Assembly: GCF_020618415.1 (NCBI RefSeq)
Contig: NZ_CP085344.1
Span: 620,001-684,000, forward strand
Direction of reading: 5' to 3'
Length of the DNA stretch: 64,000 nt
DNA from: Cupriavidus sp. MP-37
GTDB taxonomy: Bacteria; Pseudomonadota; Gammaproteobacteria; Burkholderiales; Burkholderiaceae
This document shows positions 37,505 to 46,548 of this stretch, one piece after another. A program made the position numbers and the translations under genes. Positions within the stretch are counted from its first letter, which is position 1; each line of letters begins with the position of its first letter. The notes below the pieces were generated by a model. The model saw only the letters and a program-made list of their open reading frames with translations, did no database searches and had not been told where the DNA came from.

Positions 37505-38995
37505 ATGACCGATCGCGAGCCCAACGATCCCAAGCCTCCCGCTTTTTCTTCCACCGATCCGGACGCCAGCCCGGACTCCGAGGCACGCCCCGATGCCGGT
37601 ATCCCCCCTCCCGATCCCCGCCTGCTGCACCAGATCAGCCGCCGCGCGCGCGTGGCGGCTTGGCGCAAGTCGCGCCAGGCCGGCCGCATCTCGCGCACCA
37701 CGCTGCGCTATGCGGCGTTCATGTTCGGCGCGGGCTGCGTCGGGCTGTTCGCGCTGGTGTTCGCGTGGATCGCCGAAGTGGCGCTGCACTGGAACCGCCA
37801 GCTGACCCAGGCCACGCCGTGGCTGGCGTTCGTGATGCTGCCGTTCGGGCTGGCCGCGCTGCGCTGGCTGACCATCCGGTTCGCGCCGCAGGCGCGCGGC
37901 AGCGGCATCCCGCAGGTGATCGCGGCGGTGACCTTGCCGCCGTCGGGCCCGGCGCAGACGTTGCTGGTGTCATTGCGCCAGTCGATGTGGAAGGTGGTGC
38001 TGACCGCCGCCGCGCTGCTGGCCGGCGCCTCGGTCGGGCGCGAGGGCCCGTCGGTGCAGGTGGGCGCGGCGGCGATGCTGGCCTGGGGGCGCTGGTGCCA
38101 GGAGAAGCTGCGCTTTCGCATCGGCTTCCATCCCAATGCGCTGATCGCCGCCGGCGCGGCCGGCGGGCTGGCGGCGGCGTTCAACACGCCGCTGGCCGGG
38201 GTGGTGTTCGCGATCGAGGAACTGGGCCGCGGCACCGCGGTGCGCTGGGACCGCCTGGTGCTGTCGGGCGTGCTGACCGCGGGTTTCGTGTCGCTGGCGG
38301 TGCTGGGCAACAACCCGTACTTCGTGGTCAAGGTGCCGATGCTGGGCCTGCATGAGGCCTGGGGCCCGGTGCTGCTGTGCGCGGTGGTCACCGGCGTGCT
38401 GGGCGGCGTGTTTGCCAAGGCGCTCAAGGGCGGCGTGCCGGCGCTGCTGCCGGGCGCGTGGCGCGACTGGCCGGGACGGCATCCGGTGTGGACCGCGTTC
38501 GGTTGCGGGCTGGTGGTGGCGCTGCTCGGCTGGGCCACCGCGGGCGCGACCTTCGGCACCGGCTATGAGCAGGCCGCGGCGCTGATCAATGGCGAATCGC
38601 AGGCCACGCTGTGGTTCGGGCTGGCCAAGCTGGTGGCGACCGTGGTGTCGTACTTCGCCGGCATCCCGGGCGGCATCTTCACGCCCGCGCTGGCGATCGG
38701 CGCGGGCATCGGCGAAAACGTCGCGCACCTGGTCAGCGGCATGGCCGAGCCGCGCGTGCTGGCGCTGGTGTCGATGGCGGCGTTCCTGGCCGCGGCGACG
38801 CAGGCGCCGATCACCGCCAGCGTGATCGTGATGGAAATGACGCGCACGCAGGACCTGACGGTGTTCCTGCTGGCGGCGTCGCTGCTGGCGTCGTTTATCT
38901 CGCGGCAGTTCTCGCCGCACCCGTTCTACCACCAGGTCGGCCACACCTTCCGGCGCGAGGCGCTGGCGCTGGCGCGCAAGCCCCAGGCGGGTTGA
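37505..38995 (+). CDS. ClC-type chloride channel/antiporter
   Basis: A 496-residue ClC protein with a hydrophilic N-terminal extension of about 70 residues (acidic/Pro-rich, then Arg-rich) before the first helix. Selectivity motifs GSGIP, GREGP (with the gating Glu) and GGIFTP are present. The FAIEE in LAGVVFAIEELGRG carries the internal proton-glutamate position of bacterial antiporters, which suggests chloride/proton exchange. ATG 37505 has no strong ribosome site. It is separated from the Bug gene by about 260 bases containing repeat copy D. Confidence 0.92.
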   Translation: MTDREPNDPKPPAFSSTDPDASPDSEARPDAGIPPPDPRLLHQISRRARVAAWRKSRQAGRISRTTLRYAAFMFGAGCVGLFALVFAWIAEVALHWNRQLTQATPWLAFVMLPFGLAALRWLTIRFAPQARGSGIPQVIAAVTLPPSGPAQTLLVSLRQSMWKVVLTAAALLAGASVGREGPSVQVGAAAMLAWGRWCQEKLRFRIGFHPNALIAAGAAGGLAAAFNTPLAGVVFAIEELGRGTAVRWDRLVLSGVLTAGFVSLAVLGNNPYFVVKVPMLGLHEAWGPVLLCAVVTGVLGGVFAKALKGGVPALLPGAWRDWPGRHPVWTAFGCGLVVALLGWATAGATFGTGYEQAAALINGESQATLWFGLAKLVATVVSYFAGIPGGIFTPALAIGAGIGENVAHLVSGMAEPRVLALVSMAAFLAAATQAPITASVIVMEMTRTQDLTVFLLAASLLASFISRQFSPHPFYHQVGHTFRREALALARKPQAG

Positions 38996-39173
38996 TGCCG
39001 GCGCGGCGCCCAAGGGGCGGCGGCGCCGGCGCCATCGGGTAAGCTAGCGCACGCCCCCTTGTCGCCCTTGCCGTGCGCGGCCGCAAGTGAACCGTGCGCC
39101 ACGATCTTGCGCCGCGCCGGAACAACCCGGCGGGGGCGGGCTCCAACCCGGAGCCTTTCACCAGGAGTCCGTT

Positions 39174-39893
39174 TTGAAATTCCCCGTTGCCGGGCTGGCG
39201 CTTGCCGGCCTGCTGGGCGCCGCCGGCGCCCCTGCCGCCCCTACCGCCACCCCCGCCTCCGCGCCGGCCGCCAAGCCCTCGGCCCAGGCCGAAAACAGCG
39301 CGCTGTCGCCGCTGCTGGCCATGCTGGAAATCGGCAACCCGCTGCCGGCGCTGCCGGACTGCGCCGACAAGCGCTCGCCCGACGGCCGCGATGTCACCGG
39401 TTTTTGCGTCGAACTGAAGGGCGACGGCCTGATGCGCCAGGTCGGCGTGCCGCGCGCACAGCGCCCGGCGTTCATGGATGGTCCCTATGTGGTGGCCTTT
39501 GTCGACCGCAATGCGCTGGTCGGCCTGGTGGTGCCGACTGCCGGCGCCAATTCGCAGCAGGCCGCGGCCGACAGCATCAGCGCGCTGTACGGCAAGCCCT
39601 TCCGCCAGGAGCAGGAGGACATGCCCGACAAGGCGGGCAAGACCGTCAAGACGCTGCATGCCGGCTGGATGCAAAGGCCGCTGACGGTGGAACTGTACGC
39701 GATGCCGGAAGACCCCAACACCGGCACCATCGAGATGCTGCTGCCGCAGGCGCGCGCGCTGATGGCGCACAAGGACGCCGAGGTCGACAAGCAGCTCAAC
39801 CCGGCCTCGGCGCCGGCGGCCAAGGGCAAGGCCGCCGCCGCCAAGCCCGCGCTGAAGGCCACTCCCAAGCCGGAAAGGCCGGGCAGCTGGTAA
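39174..39893 (+). CDS. Secreted protein of unknown function
   Basis: A 239-residue protein. I chose the TTG at 39174 because AGGAG lies eight bases upstream and it gives a clean signal peptide (MKFPVAGLALAGLLGAAGAPA); an upstream ATG at 39087 would bury the signal. A Pro/Ala linker is followed by one compact domain (about 45-205) with two cysteines (CADKRS and GFCVEL) and a charged Ala/Lys/Pro tail. I do not recognise the domain. It stands alone, convergent with the DapB-like gene. Confidence 0.7.
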   Translation: MKFPVAGLALAGLLGAAGAPAAPTATPASAPAAKPSAQAENSALSPLLAMLEIGNPLPALPDCADKRSPDGRDVTGFCVELKGDGLMRQVGVPRAQRPAFMDGPYVVAFVDRNALVGLVVPTAGANSQQAAADSISALYGKPFRQEQEDMPDKAGKTVKTLHAGWMQRPLTVELYAMPEDPNTGTIEMLLPQARALMAHKDAEVDKQLNPASAPAAKGKAAAAKPALKATPKPERPGSW

Positions 39894-39938
39894 CGGCACG
39901 CGCAGGCGGCGACCCGCCCGCCTGCGTCGCCGGCAGCC

Positions 39939-40748
39939 TCACAGTCCTTCCATCACCTTGTCCAGCCCCCGCACCACGCCGCGCACGGTGTGGACCTTGC
40001 GGATCGCCAGCAGCGCGCCGGCAACATAGGGCTTGGAGCCGTCGCCGGCCTCGTGCTTCAGGTGCAGGCGCTGGCCGTCGGCGCCGAAGATCACTTCCAC
40101 GCCCAGCTGGTAGCCCGGCAGCCGCACCGCGTGCACCTGCGTGCCCGACATGGTCGCGCCGCGGGTTTCCTTCGGGCCGTTGACCTGGTCGACCGGCACC
40201 GCCTGCGCGGCGGCCTTGACCTGGCCGAGCCGGTACGCCAGCTCGCGCACCGTGCCGGAGGGCACGTCGATCTTGCCGGCCTTGGCGTAGTCGATGATCT
40301 CCCAGTGTTCCAGGTGGCGCGCCGCCATCTCGGCAAACTTCTGCAGCAGCACCACGGTGATGGCGAAATTGCCGCAGGCGAGCACGCCGCGCTCGGCCCG
40401 GCGCGCGGCCGCGTCGATCTCGGCATAGTCGTCGTCGGTCAGTCCGGAGGTGCCCACCACCACGTGTGCGCCATGCGCCAGCGCCTGCAGGATGTTGTGC
40501 TTGGCGATGCCCGGTTTGGTGTATTCGACGTAGACGTCGTAAGGCGTCTCGCCCAGCGACTCGATGCTGGCGGCGGCCACGCCCGGGGTCCCGGCATGGC
40601 CGGTCAGCTGCGCCAGGGTCTGGCCGGCGGCGCCGCGCGACAGGCCGGCCACCAGGGTCATGTCGGCCGCATGGGCCACGCCGCGCGCCAGTTCGCCGCC
40701 GGCCCAGCCGGTCACGCCGCCCACGGCGACACGGATCGGATTGTTCAT
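39939..40748 (-). CDS. DapB-like reductase with altered catalytic motif
   Basis: A 269-residue protein of the dihydrodipicolinate reductase fold. The nucleotide-binding loop is GGVTGWAGGEL near residue 10, and the C-terminal motif reads EIIDYAKAGKIDVPSGT against the usual EIIExHHxxKxDAPSGT: the lysine and PSGT remain but both histidines, including the catalytic one, are missing. It is unlikely to be the housekeeping dapB. ATG 40748 follows GGAG. It lies 45 bases downstream of the lrp-type gene on the same strand, next to lysine-catabolic genes, so it may reduce a related cyclic imine or dehydrogenate an amino acid; function is unproven. Confidence 0.75.
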   Translation of the reverse strand: MNNPIRVAVGGVTGWAGGELARGVAHAADMTLVAGLSRGAAGQTLAQLTGHAGTPGVAAASIESLGETPYDVYVEYTKPGIAKHNILQALAHGAHVVVGTSGLTDDDYAEIDAAARRAERGVLACGNFAITVVLLQKFAEMAARHLEHWEIIDYAKAGKIDVPSGTVRELAYRLGQVKAAAQAVPVDQVNGPKETRGATMSGTQVHAVRLPGYQLGVEVIFGADGQRLHLKHEAGDGSKPYVAGALLAIRKVHTVRGVVRGLDKVMEGL

Positions 40749-40793
40749 GTTCTGTTGCTCCGCAAAGGCTGATGGGTCTGGCAGCATACCGCG

Positions 40794-41243
40794 TCAGCCG
40801 GCGGCGCGCCGGCGGTCGAGCTTGCGCGCCAGCACGATCGAGGTGGTGGTGTGGTTGACGCCGTCGAGCATGCCGATCTCGTCGAGCAGCCGGTCGAGCC
40901 GGTCATGCGTGTCGCAGCGGATCGCCACCAGGTAGTCGACCGGGCCGCTGACCGAATTGACTTCTTCGATCTCGGGCAGCCGCTGCAGCGCGCGCAGGAT
41001 CGCGGGCGCGGCCTTGGGCTGCACCGACAGGCCGCAGTAGGCCAGGATCGCGTTGTCTTCCATGCGCTGGCCCAGCCGCACGCCGTAGCCGGCAATCACG
41101 CCGCTGCGCTCCAGCCGCGCAATGCGCGCGACCACGGTGGTGCGCGCGATTCCCAGGTGCCGGGCCAGGTTGGCGGCGCTTTCGCGGGCATTGGCCTGCA
41201 GCAGCGACAGCAGGTGGCGGTCGGTGGTGTCGAGTTCGGTCAT
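40794..41243 (-). CDS. Lrp/AsnC-family regulator
   Basis: A 149-residue regulator: N-terminal HTH (LDTTDRHLLSLLQANARESAANLARHLGIARTTV region, about 5-60) and RAM effector domain (about 68-145). It is divergent from the lysine dehydrogenase/ALDH operon across 127 bases and probably responds to lysine or a product, as Lrp-type regulators of amino acid catabolism do. It precedes the DapB-like gene on the same strand. Confidence 0.92.
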   Translation of the reverse strand: MTELDTTDRHLLSLLQANARESAANLARHLGIARTTVVARIARLERSGVIAGYGVRLGQRMEDNAILAYCGLSVQPKAAPAILRALQRLPEIEEVNSVSGPVDYLVAIRCDTHDRLDRLLDEIGMLDGVNHTTTSIVLARKLDRRRAAG

Positions 41244-41370
41244 TGCGTCGGGATGCCTCGTCGTTTCGTTCGATTATGGCGGTTTTTCGTCGTTCTTGGG
41301 CCTTCATTGTGCCGGCCGGGCTATCCATACTCCAGTCAACGGAACCCTCTTTTTTGTGGACGGAGACATC

Positions 41371-42552
41371 ATGCAAGCCTCGAATCTCGGCCGGCAGGCC
41401 CCGCGCGACCTGCCCGCGGCGGCCCGCCCGCTGCACGTGACGGTGCTGGGCGCCGGCAAGATCGGCCGCACCATTGCGGCCATGCTGCACGACAGCGGCG
41501 ACTACCGCGTCAGCGTGGTCGACCATGACGGGCGCCGCCTCGATGGCCTGCCGCGCGGCGTGCTGGCGCGCGCCGGCGATCCCACCGAGCCCGGCACCTG
41601 CGCCGCGCTGCTGGCCGGCGCCGACGCCGTGCTCAACGCGCTGCCGTTCCATGCCGCGATCAGCGTGGCCTCGGTGGCGGCGCGCCTCGGCGTGCATTAC
41701 TTCGACCTGACCGAGGACGTCGCCGCGACCCAGGCCATCCGCCAGCTGGCGCAGGGCTCGCGCTCGGTGCTGATGCCGCAATGCGGACTGGCGCCGGGCT
41801 TTATCGGCGTGGTCGGGCACGACCTGGCGCAGCGCTTCCTGCGCGGCGGTGGCGAGCTGCTGGACCTGCAGATGCGGGTGGGGGCGCTGCCGCGCTACCC
41901 CAGCAACGCGCTCAAGTACAACCTGACCTGGAGCACCGAGGGACTGATCAACGAGTACTGCAACCCGTGCGAGGCCATCGTCGACGGCCGGCGCGTGGAA
42001 CTGACGGCGCTGGAAGGGCTGGAGAGCTTTGCGCTGGACGGCATCGAATATGAAGCCTTTAATACATCGGGCGGCCTCGGCACGCTGCCCGAGACGCTGG
42101 CCGGGCGCGCGCGCCATGTCGATTACAAATCGATCCGCTATCCCGGCCACTGTGCGCTGATGAAGCTGCTGCTCAACGACCTGCGCCTGCGCGAACGCCG
42201 CGACTGGCTGCGCGATATCTTCGACCGCGCCATTCCGCTGACCGAGCAGGACGTGGTGATCGTGTTCGCCACCGCCACCGGCTATCCGGCCGGCGGCGAA
42301 CGCGGGCGCGGGCCGCTGACGCAGGCTTCGTTCTCGGCGCGCATCGGCGGGGTCGACGGCGCGGACGGGCATGTCAATGCGATCCAGCTGACCACCGCCG
42401 CGGGCATCTGCACCGCGCTCGACATGGTGGCCACCGGCGCGCTGCCGCAGGCGGGCTTCGTGCGGCAGGAGTCGATGCCGCTGGACGCCTTCCTGGCCAA
42501 CCGCTTCGGCCGCCACTACACGCAGCATCCGCTCCAGGAGAGCCTCGTATGA
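41371..42552 (+). CDS. Saccharopine dehydrogenase-family enzyme, probable lysine 6-dehydrogenase
   Basis: A 393-residue NAD(P)-dependent enzyme: Rossmann start VTVLGAGKIGRTIAAML near residue 24, then the Sacchrp_dh_C domain with LMPQCGLAPGFIG and NLTWSTEGLINEYCNPCEAI. This wording is typical of bacterial lysine 6-dehydrogenases, which oxidise the epsilon-amino group to give piperideine-6-carboxylate. ATG 41371 has CGGAGA. Its stop overlaps the ATG of an ALDH7-type gene, whose product would take the aldehyde/imine to 2-aminoadipate, supporting this assignment. Confidence 0.85.
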   Translation: MQASNLGRQAPRDLPAAARPLHVTVLGAGKIGRTIAAMLHDSGDYRVSVVDHDGRRLDGLPRGVLARAGDPTEPGTCAALLAGADAVLNALPFHAAISVASVAARLGVHYFDLTEDVAATQAIRQLAQGSRSVLMPQCGLAPGFIGVVGHDLAQRFLRGGGELLDLQMRVGALPRYPSNALKYNLTWSTEGLINEYCNPCEAIVDGRRVELTALEGLESFALDGIEYEAFNTSGGLGTLPETLAGRARHVDYKSIRYPGHCALMKLLLNDLRLRERRDWLRDIFDRAIPLTEQDVVIVFATATGYPAGGERGRGPLTQASFSARIGGVDGADGHVNAIQLTTAAGICTALDMVATGALPQAGFVRQESMPLDAFLANRFGRHYTQHPLQESLV

Positions 42553-44066
42553 AAGCGCAAGAATTTGCTGCCTGCTGGGATTCGCTGGGCCTGCCGCGGC
42601 CGTGGCGGGAAGGGACGCCGGCCGGCGCCGTGACGGTGCGCTCGCCGGTGGACGGCGAGGCCATCGGCCACCTGCCGGCCTGCACGCCGGCGCAGGCCGA
42701 CGCGCTGATCGCGCGCGCCCATGCGGCGCAGAGCACCTGGGCGCTGCTGCCGGCGCCGGCGCGCGGCGAGATCGTGCGGCGCTACGGCGAGGTGCTGCGC
42801 GAACACAAGCCGGCGCTGGGCCGGCTGGTGTCGCTCGAAGCCGGCAAGATCCTGCAGGAAGGGCTGGGCGAGGTGCAGGAGATGATCGACATCTGCGACT
42901 TCGCGGTCGGCCTGTCGCGCCAGCTGCACGGGCTGACCATCGCCTCCGAGCGCCCGCAGCACGCGATGCGTGAGACCTGGCACCCGTACGGCCTGTGCGG
43001 CGTGATTTCGGCGTTCAACTTCCCGGTGGCGGTGTGGGCGTGGAATGCCGCGCTGGCGCTGGTGTGCGGCAACGGCGTGATCTGGAAACCGTCGGAGAAG
43101 GTGTCGCTGTGCGCGCTGGCCGCGCACGGCCTGCTCGAGCGCGTGCTGGCCGCGGCGGCGCCGCAGCACAACGGCATCTCGGCGGTGCTGCCGGGCGGGC
43201 GCATGCTGGGCAGCCACCTGGTGGCGCATCCGGCGGTGCGGCTGGTCAGCGCGACCGGCTCGACCCGCATGGGCCGCGAGGTCGGCATCGCCTGCGCCGG
43301 GCACTTCAAGCGCTGCATCCTCGAGCTGGGCGGCAACAACGCCGCCATCGTCGCCCCGTCGGCGGATATCGAGCTGGCGGTGCGCGCCATCACCTTTGCC
43401 GCGGCCGGTACCGCGGGGCAGCGCTGCACCACGCTGCGCCGCTGCTTTATCCATGCCGACCTGATGGACACCATGGCGAGCCGGCTGATCACCGTGTTCG
43501 ACCGCCTGCCGGTCGGCGATCCGCTCGAAGACGGCACGCTGGTCGGCCCGCTGATCGACACCGCCGCCGGCGATGCCATGGCCAACGCGCTGGCGGCGTG
43601 CCGCGCGCAGGGCAATATCGTCACCGGCGGCGAGCGCCTGCTGGCCGACCGCTATCCGCATGCGCACTACGTGCGGCCCGCGCTGGTGATGACCGATGCG
43701 CAGCACGACACCATGCTGACCGAGACCTTCGCCCCGATCCTGTACCTGATGCCGTACACCACGCTGGACGAGGCCATCGCGCTGAACAATGCCGCCGCGC
43801 ACGGGCTATCGTCGTGCATCTTCACCGAATCGATGCGCGAGGCCGAGCGCTTCCTGTCCTCGGCGGGCAGCGACTGCGGTATCGCCAATGTCAATATCGG
43901 CACCAGCGGCGCGGAAATCGGCGGTGCCTTCGGCGGCGAGAAGGCGACCGGAGGCGGCCGCGAGTCAGGCTCGGATGCGTGGAAGGGCTATATGCGCCGC
44001 GCCACCAACACCATCAACTACGGCGATTCGCTGCCGCTGGCGCAGGGCATCCGCTTCGAAATCTGA
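42549..44066 (+). CDS. ALDH7-type dehydrogenase, probable piperideine-6-carboxylate/aminoadipate semialdehyde dehydrogenase
   Basis: A 505-residue aldehyde dehydrogenase with N157 (AFNFP), E259 (LELGGNN) and nucleophile C293 (AGQRCTT). The GQRCTTLRR and NIGTSGAEIGGAFGGEKATGGGRESGSD segments are those of antiquitin-like (ALDH7) enzymes, which oxidise 2-aminoadipate 6-semialdehyde. It overlaps the lysine 6-dehydrogenase-like gene by four bases. Together they convert lysine to 2-aminoadipate. Confidence 0.92.
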   Translation: MKAQEFAACWDSLGLPRPWREGTPAGAVTVRSPVDGEAIGHLPACTPAQADALIARAHAAQSTWALLPAPARGEIVRRYGEVLREHKPALGRLVSLEAGKILQEGLGEVQEMIDICDFAVGLSRQLHGLTIASERPQHAMRETWHPYGLCGVISAFNFPVAVWAWNAALALVCGNGVIWKPSEKVSLCALAAHGLLERVLAAAAPQHNGISAVLPGGRMLGSHLVAHPAVRLVSATGSTRMGREVGIACAGHFKRCILELGGNNAAIVAPSADIELAVRAITFAAAGTAGQRCTTLRRCFIHADLMDTMASRLITVFDRLPVGDPLEDGTLVGPLIDTAAGDAMANALAACRAQGNIVTGGERLLADRYPHAHYVRPALVMTDAQHDTMLTETFAPILYLMPYTTLDEAIALNNAAAHGLSSCIFTESMREAERFLSSAGSDCGIANVNIGTSGAEIGGAFGGEKATGGGRESGSDAWKGYMRRATNTINYGDSLPLAQGIRFEI

Positions 44067-44201
44067 CGGCATCCCGGGGGCGGGCGAGATGGCGCGTAGG
44101 GAACGGTAACAAGCGTTACACGGCCTTGACGCCGTATTACGCGTTCCGCCCGTATAACGTCAGCAAGGCAGGCACATGCCCGTTGCGACCCCAAGGATGA
44201 A

Positions 44202-44405
44202 ATGATGAGAATGCTGACGATTGGACTGGCTGCCGCTGCGGCATCGATGACCCTGCTGGGCGGCTGCGCCGTCTATCCCACGCCCGCCGGCCCGGCGGTC
44301 GGTCCGGCGCCGGTGTACGTGGCGCCCGCGCCGGTGGTGGTGGCGCCGCGTCCGTACTACTACGGCGGCTACGGCTACTATGGCCGCGGCTATCGCCGCT
44401 GGTAA
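44202..44405 (+). CDS. Small Tyr/Pro-rich lipoprotein
   Basis: A 67-residue protein with signal sequence and lipobox LLGGC (Cys near 22), then a Pro/Val/Ala stretch and a Tyr/Gly-rich end (PYYYGGYGYYGRGYRRW). Such tiny lipoproteins are common in this group; function unknown. AAGGA at 44193-44197 supports the start at 44202 (a second ATG follows directly). A GTAAC-aagc-GTTAC dyad lies about 90 bases upstream. Confidence 0.75.
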   Translation: MMRMLTIGLAAAAASMTLLGGCAVYPTPAGPAVGPAPVYVAPAPVVVAPRPYYYGGYGYYGRGYRRW

Positions 44406-44433
44406 GCGGTCCCGGTAAGCGCGCCGGCGCGGC

Positions 44434-45057
44434 TCAGTTGCCGGCCGCGTCGCCGGCGCGGGCGTTCAGGCCGCCCCAGCTGGGCGCGAGGGCCTGGCCG
44501 ATTTGCGGCAGGTCGACCAGGTCCAGCACCCGCCCGACCGTATGGTCGACCAGCTCGGCAATGCTTTGCGGCTTCTGGTAGAAGCCCGGCACCGGCGGGA
44601 ACACGATCCCGCCCATTTCCGTCACCGCCGTCATGTTGCGCAGATGCGCAAGGTTCAACGGCGTTTCCCGCACCATCAGCACCAGCTTGCGGCGCTCTTT
44701 CAGCGTGACGTCGGCGGCGCGCGTGATCAGGTTGTCCGAGAATCCGTGCGCGATCGCCGCCAGCGTGCGCATCGAGCACGGCGCCACCACCATGGCCTGC
44801 GCGCGGAACGAGCCGCTGGCGATGGTCGCGCCGATGTCGCGCACGTTGTGCACGACGCTCGCCAACGCTTCCACCTCGGCGCGGCCGATGTCCAGCTCGT
44901 GCTGCAGGTTCATCACGCCGGCCGGCGAAATCAGCAGGTGGGTTTCCACCGCGGGCGCCGCGCGCAGCACCTGCAGCAGGCGCACGCCGTAGATCGCCCC
45001 GGTGGCGCCGGTGATGGCGACGATCAGCCGTTGCGGTGTGCCGCCAGCCCCGGACAT
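44434..45057 (-). CDS. ubiX: Flavin prenyltransferase UbiX
   Basis: A 207-residue prenyl-FMN synthase for the UbiD decarboxylase of ubiquinone synthesis. Motifs are as in the paralogue at 6455: [43 protein letters not shown] and [24 protein letters not shown]. It sits at the end of the conserved hemA-prfA-prmC-grxD-ubiX string, which marks it as the housekeeping copy. ATG 45057 lies eight bases after the grxD stop. Confidence 0.94.
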   Translation of the reverse strand: MSGAGGTPQRLIVAITGATGAIYGVRLLQVLRAAPAVETHLLISPAGVMNLQHELDIGRAEVEALASVVHNVRDIGATIASGSFRAQAMVVAPCSMRTLAAIAHGFSDNLITRAADVTLKERRKLVLMVRETPLNLAHLRNMTAVTEMGGIVFPPVPGFYQKPQSIAELVDHTVGRVLDLVDLPQIGQALAPSWGGLNARAGDAAGN

Positions 45058-45065
45058 GGCCGGAC

Positions 45066-45377
45066 TCAGCCCTTCAGCAGGGTTTGCAGTTCGCCGTTCT
45101 GGTACATCTCCATCATGATGTCCGAGCCGCCGATGAACTCGCCGTTCACGTAGAGCTGGGGAATGGTCGGCCAGTTGGCGTATTCCTTGATGCCCTGGCG
45201 GATGCCTTCGTCGTCGAGCACGTTGACCGTGGTCGGCGCGTCGACGCCGCAGGCCTTCAGGATCTGGATGGCGCGGCCGGAGAAGCCGCACATCGGGAAT
45301 TGCGCGGTGCCCTTCATGAACAGGACTACGGGATTGCCCTTGACGATCTGGTCGATCTGTTGCTGCACGTCGCTCAT
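45066..45377 (-). CDS. grxD: Monothiol glutaredoxin, Grx4 type
   Basis: A 103-residue CGFS glutaredoxin (C30-G-F-S33; [13 protein letters not shown]) with the later [19 protein letters not shown] motif. These proteins bind and pass on [2Fe-2S] clusters with glutathione and BolA partners in the cytoplasm. ATG 45377 begins [15 protein letters not shown]. It lies between prmC and ubiX on the same strand. Confidence 0.96.
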   Translation of the reverse strand: MSDVQQQIDQIVKGNPVVLFMKGTAQFPMCGFSGRAIQILKACGVDAPTTVNVLDDEGIRQGIKEYANWPTIPQLYVNGEFIGGSDIMMEMYQNGELQTLLKG

Positions 45378-45497
45378 GGTTTGCTTTTCAGTGGGGCGAG
45401 GCCGTGTCGCGGGCGCCGCCTGGGGAGAATGGGATACCGCGCGGCCGGGCCGCACGGCGGGAATCTGAGGCGATTTTACCGGAATCGCCGCCGCGCT

Positions 45498-46391
45498 TCA
45501 GGGCGCCGCGGCCGTGCCGGCGGGCTGCGCGCCCGGCCAGCGCCCGCCGGTGCAGCGCTCCAGCCCGGCCAGGTCGCGCGCGGTGAAGACCTCGTCGAAG
45601 CCGGAGGCTTCAAGCAGCTGGCGCGTCGCCGCCGCCTGGTCATAACCGTGTTCCATCAGCAGCCAGCCGCCGGGCAGCAGCCGCGCGCCGGCGCCGCCGA
45701 CGATGGCGCGCAGGTCGGAGAGGCCATCGTCGTGGTCGGTCAGCGCGTCGATCGGCTCGAAGCGCAGGTCGCCTTCGGCCAGGTGCGGGTCGCCCGCGGC
45801 GATATAGGGCGGATTGCTGACGATCAGGTGGAAGCGCAGGTCCGGCGGCAGCGCCGCGTACCAGTCCGAGACCAGGAACTCGATGCGCTCGGCGCCCAGC
45901 GCGCGGGCGTTGTCCTGCGCCACCATCAGCGCGCCGGGCGAAATGTCGGTGGCCCAGACCCGTGCGTCGCGCCGCTCGCGCGCCAGCGTCACGGCAAGGA
46001 TGCCGGAGCCCGTGCCGAGATCCAGCACGTTGGGCTGCGGCACCGTGGCCAGGCGCGCGAGCGCCGCTTCCGCGGCAACCTCGGTGTCGGGGCGCGGGAT
46101 CAGCACATCGGGGGTGACGCGGAACTTGCGGCCGAAGAATTCACGCTCGCCGATCAGGTAGGCCATCGGCTCGCCCGCCAGCCGCCGCGCCAGCAGCGTG
46201 GCAAACGCGTCGCGCTGGGCGATGGTGAGCGCGTCGGTGTCGCGCGTGATCAGTTGCGTGCGGCTCAGGCCGGTGACATGGGTCAGCAGCATGCGCGCTT
46301 CCAGCGCAGGCAGGCCTGCCATGGCGGCCAGGGTCTGCGCCTCGCGCAACGTGGGGGTTGCCGGCAGCGCGGTGGAATCGGTGGAGGACAT
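45498..46391 (-). CDS. prmC: Release-factor glutamine N5-methyltransferase PrmC
   Basis: A 297-residue SAM-dependent methyltransferase that modifies the GGQ glutamine of RF1 and RF2. The N-terminal helical domain is followed by the SAM loop LDLGTGSGILA near 124 and NPPY at 193-196, the catalytic motif. The target, RF1, is encoded 680 bases upstream. A minus-strand terminator lies just before its start, so it probably has its own promoter. Confidence 0.96.
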   Translation of the reverse strand: MSSTDSTALPATPTLREAQTLAAMAGLPALEARMLLTHVTGLSRTQLITRDTDALTIAQRDAFATLLARRLAGEPMAYLIGEREFFGRKFRVTPDVLIPRPDTEVAAEAALARLATVPQPNVLDLGTGSGILAVTLARERRDARVWATDISPGALMVAQDNARALGAERIEFLVSDWYAALPPDLRFHLIVSNPPYIAAGDPHLAEGDLRFEPIDALTDHDDGLSDLRAIVGGAGARLLPGGWLLMEHGYDQAAATRQLLEASGFDEVFTARDLAGLERCTGGRWPGAQPAGTAAAP

Positions 46392-46424
46392 CAGCGGGGC
46401 AAGGGACGGTTCTGGTGCCGGCTA

Positions 46425-46462
46425 TAAAAAACCCCACCGGTGCGAGACCTGGCGGGGCTTTG
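46425..46462 (-). terminator. Rho-independent terminator of the Ala-rich lipoprotein gene
   Basis: On the minus strand: AAAGCCCCGCC, a 12-base loop, GGTGGGGTTTTTT. Six T follow a GC-rich stem about 90 bases after the lipoprotein stop and about 35 bases before prmC. Confidence 0.85.
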
Positions 46463-46548
46463 GGGCGGTGCTCTGCGGTGAAGCTTCCGGCTTCGCGCCA
46501 GTGTACCGCTCATCGGCCGCGGCGGGCGCAATGGCCCTGCCGGGACGA

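Noticed and set aside
44094-44158. TTGACG and TATAAC as a promoter for the small lipoprotein at 44202
   Set aside because: The spacer is 21 bases, too long for a normal sigma-70 promoter, so I do not list it as a feature.
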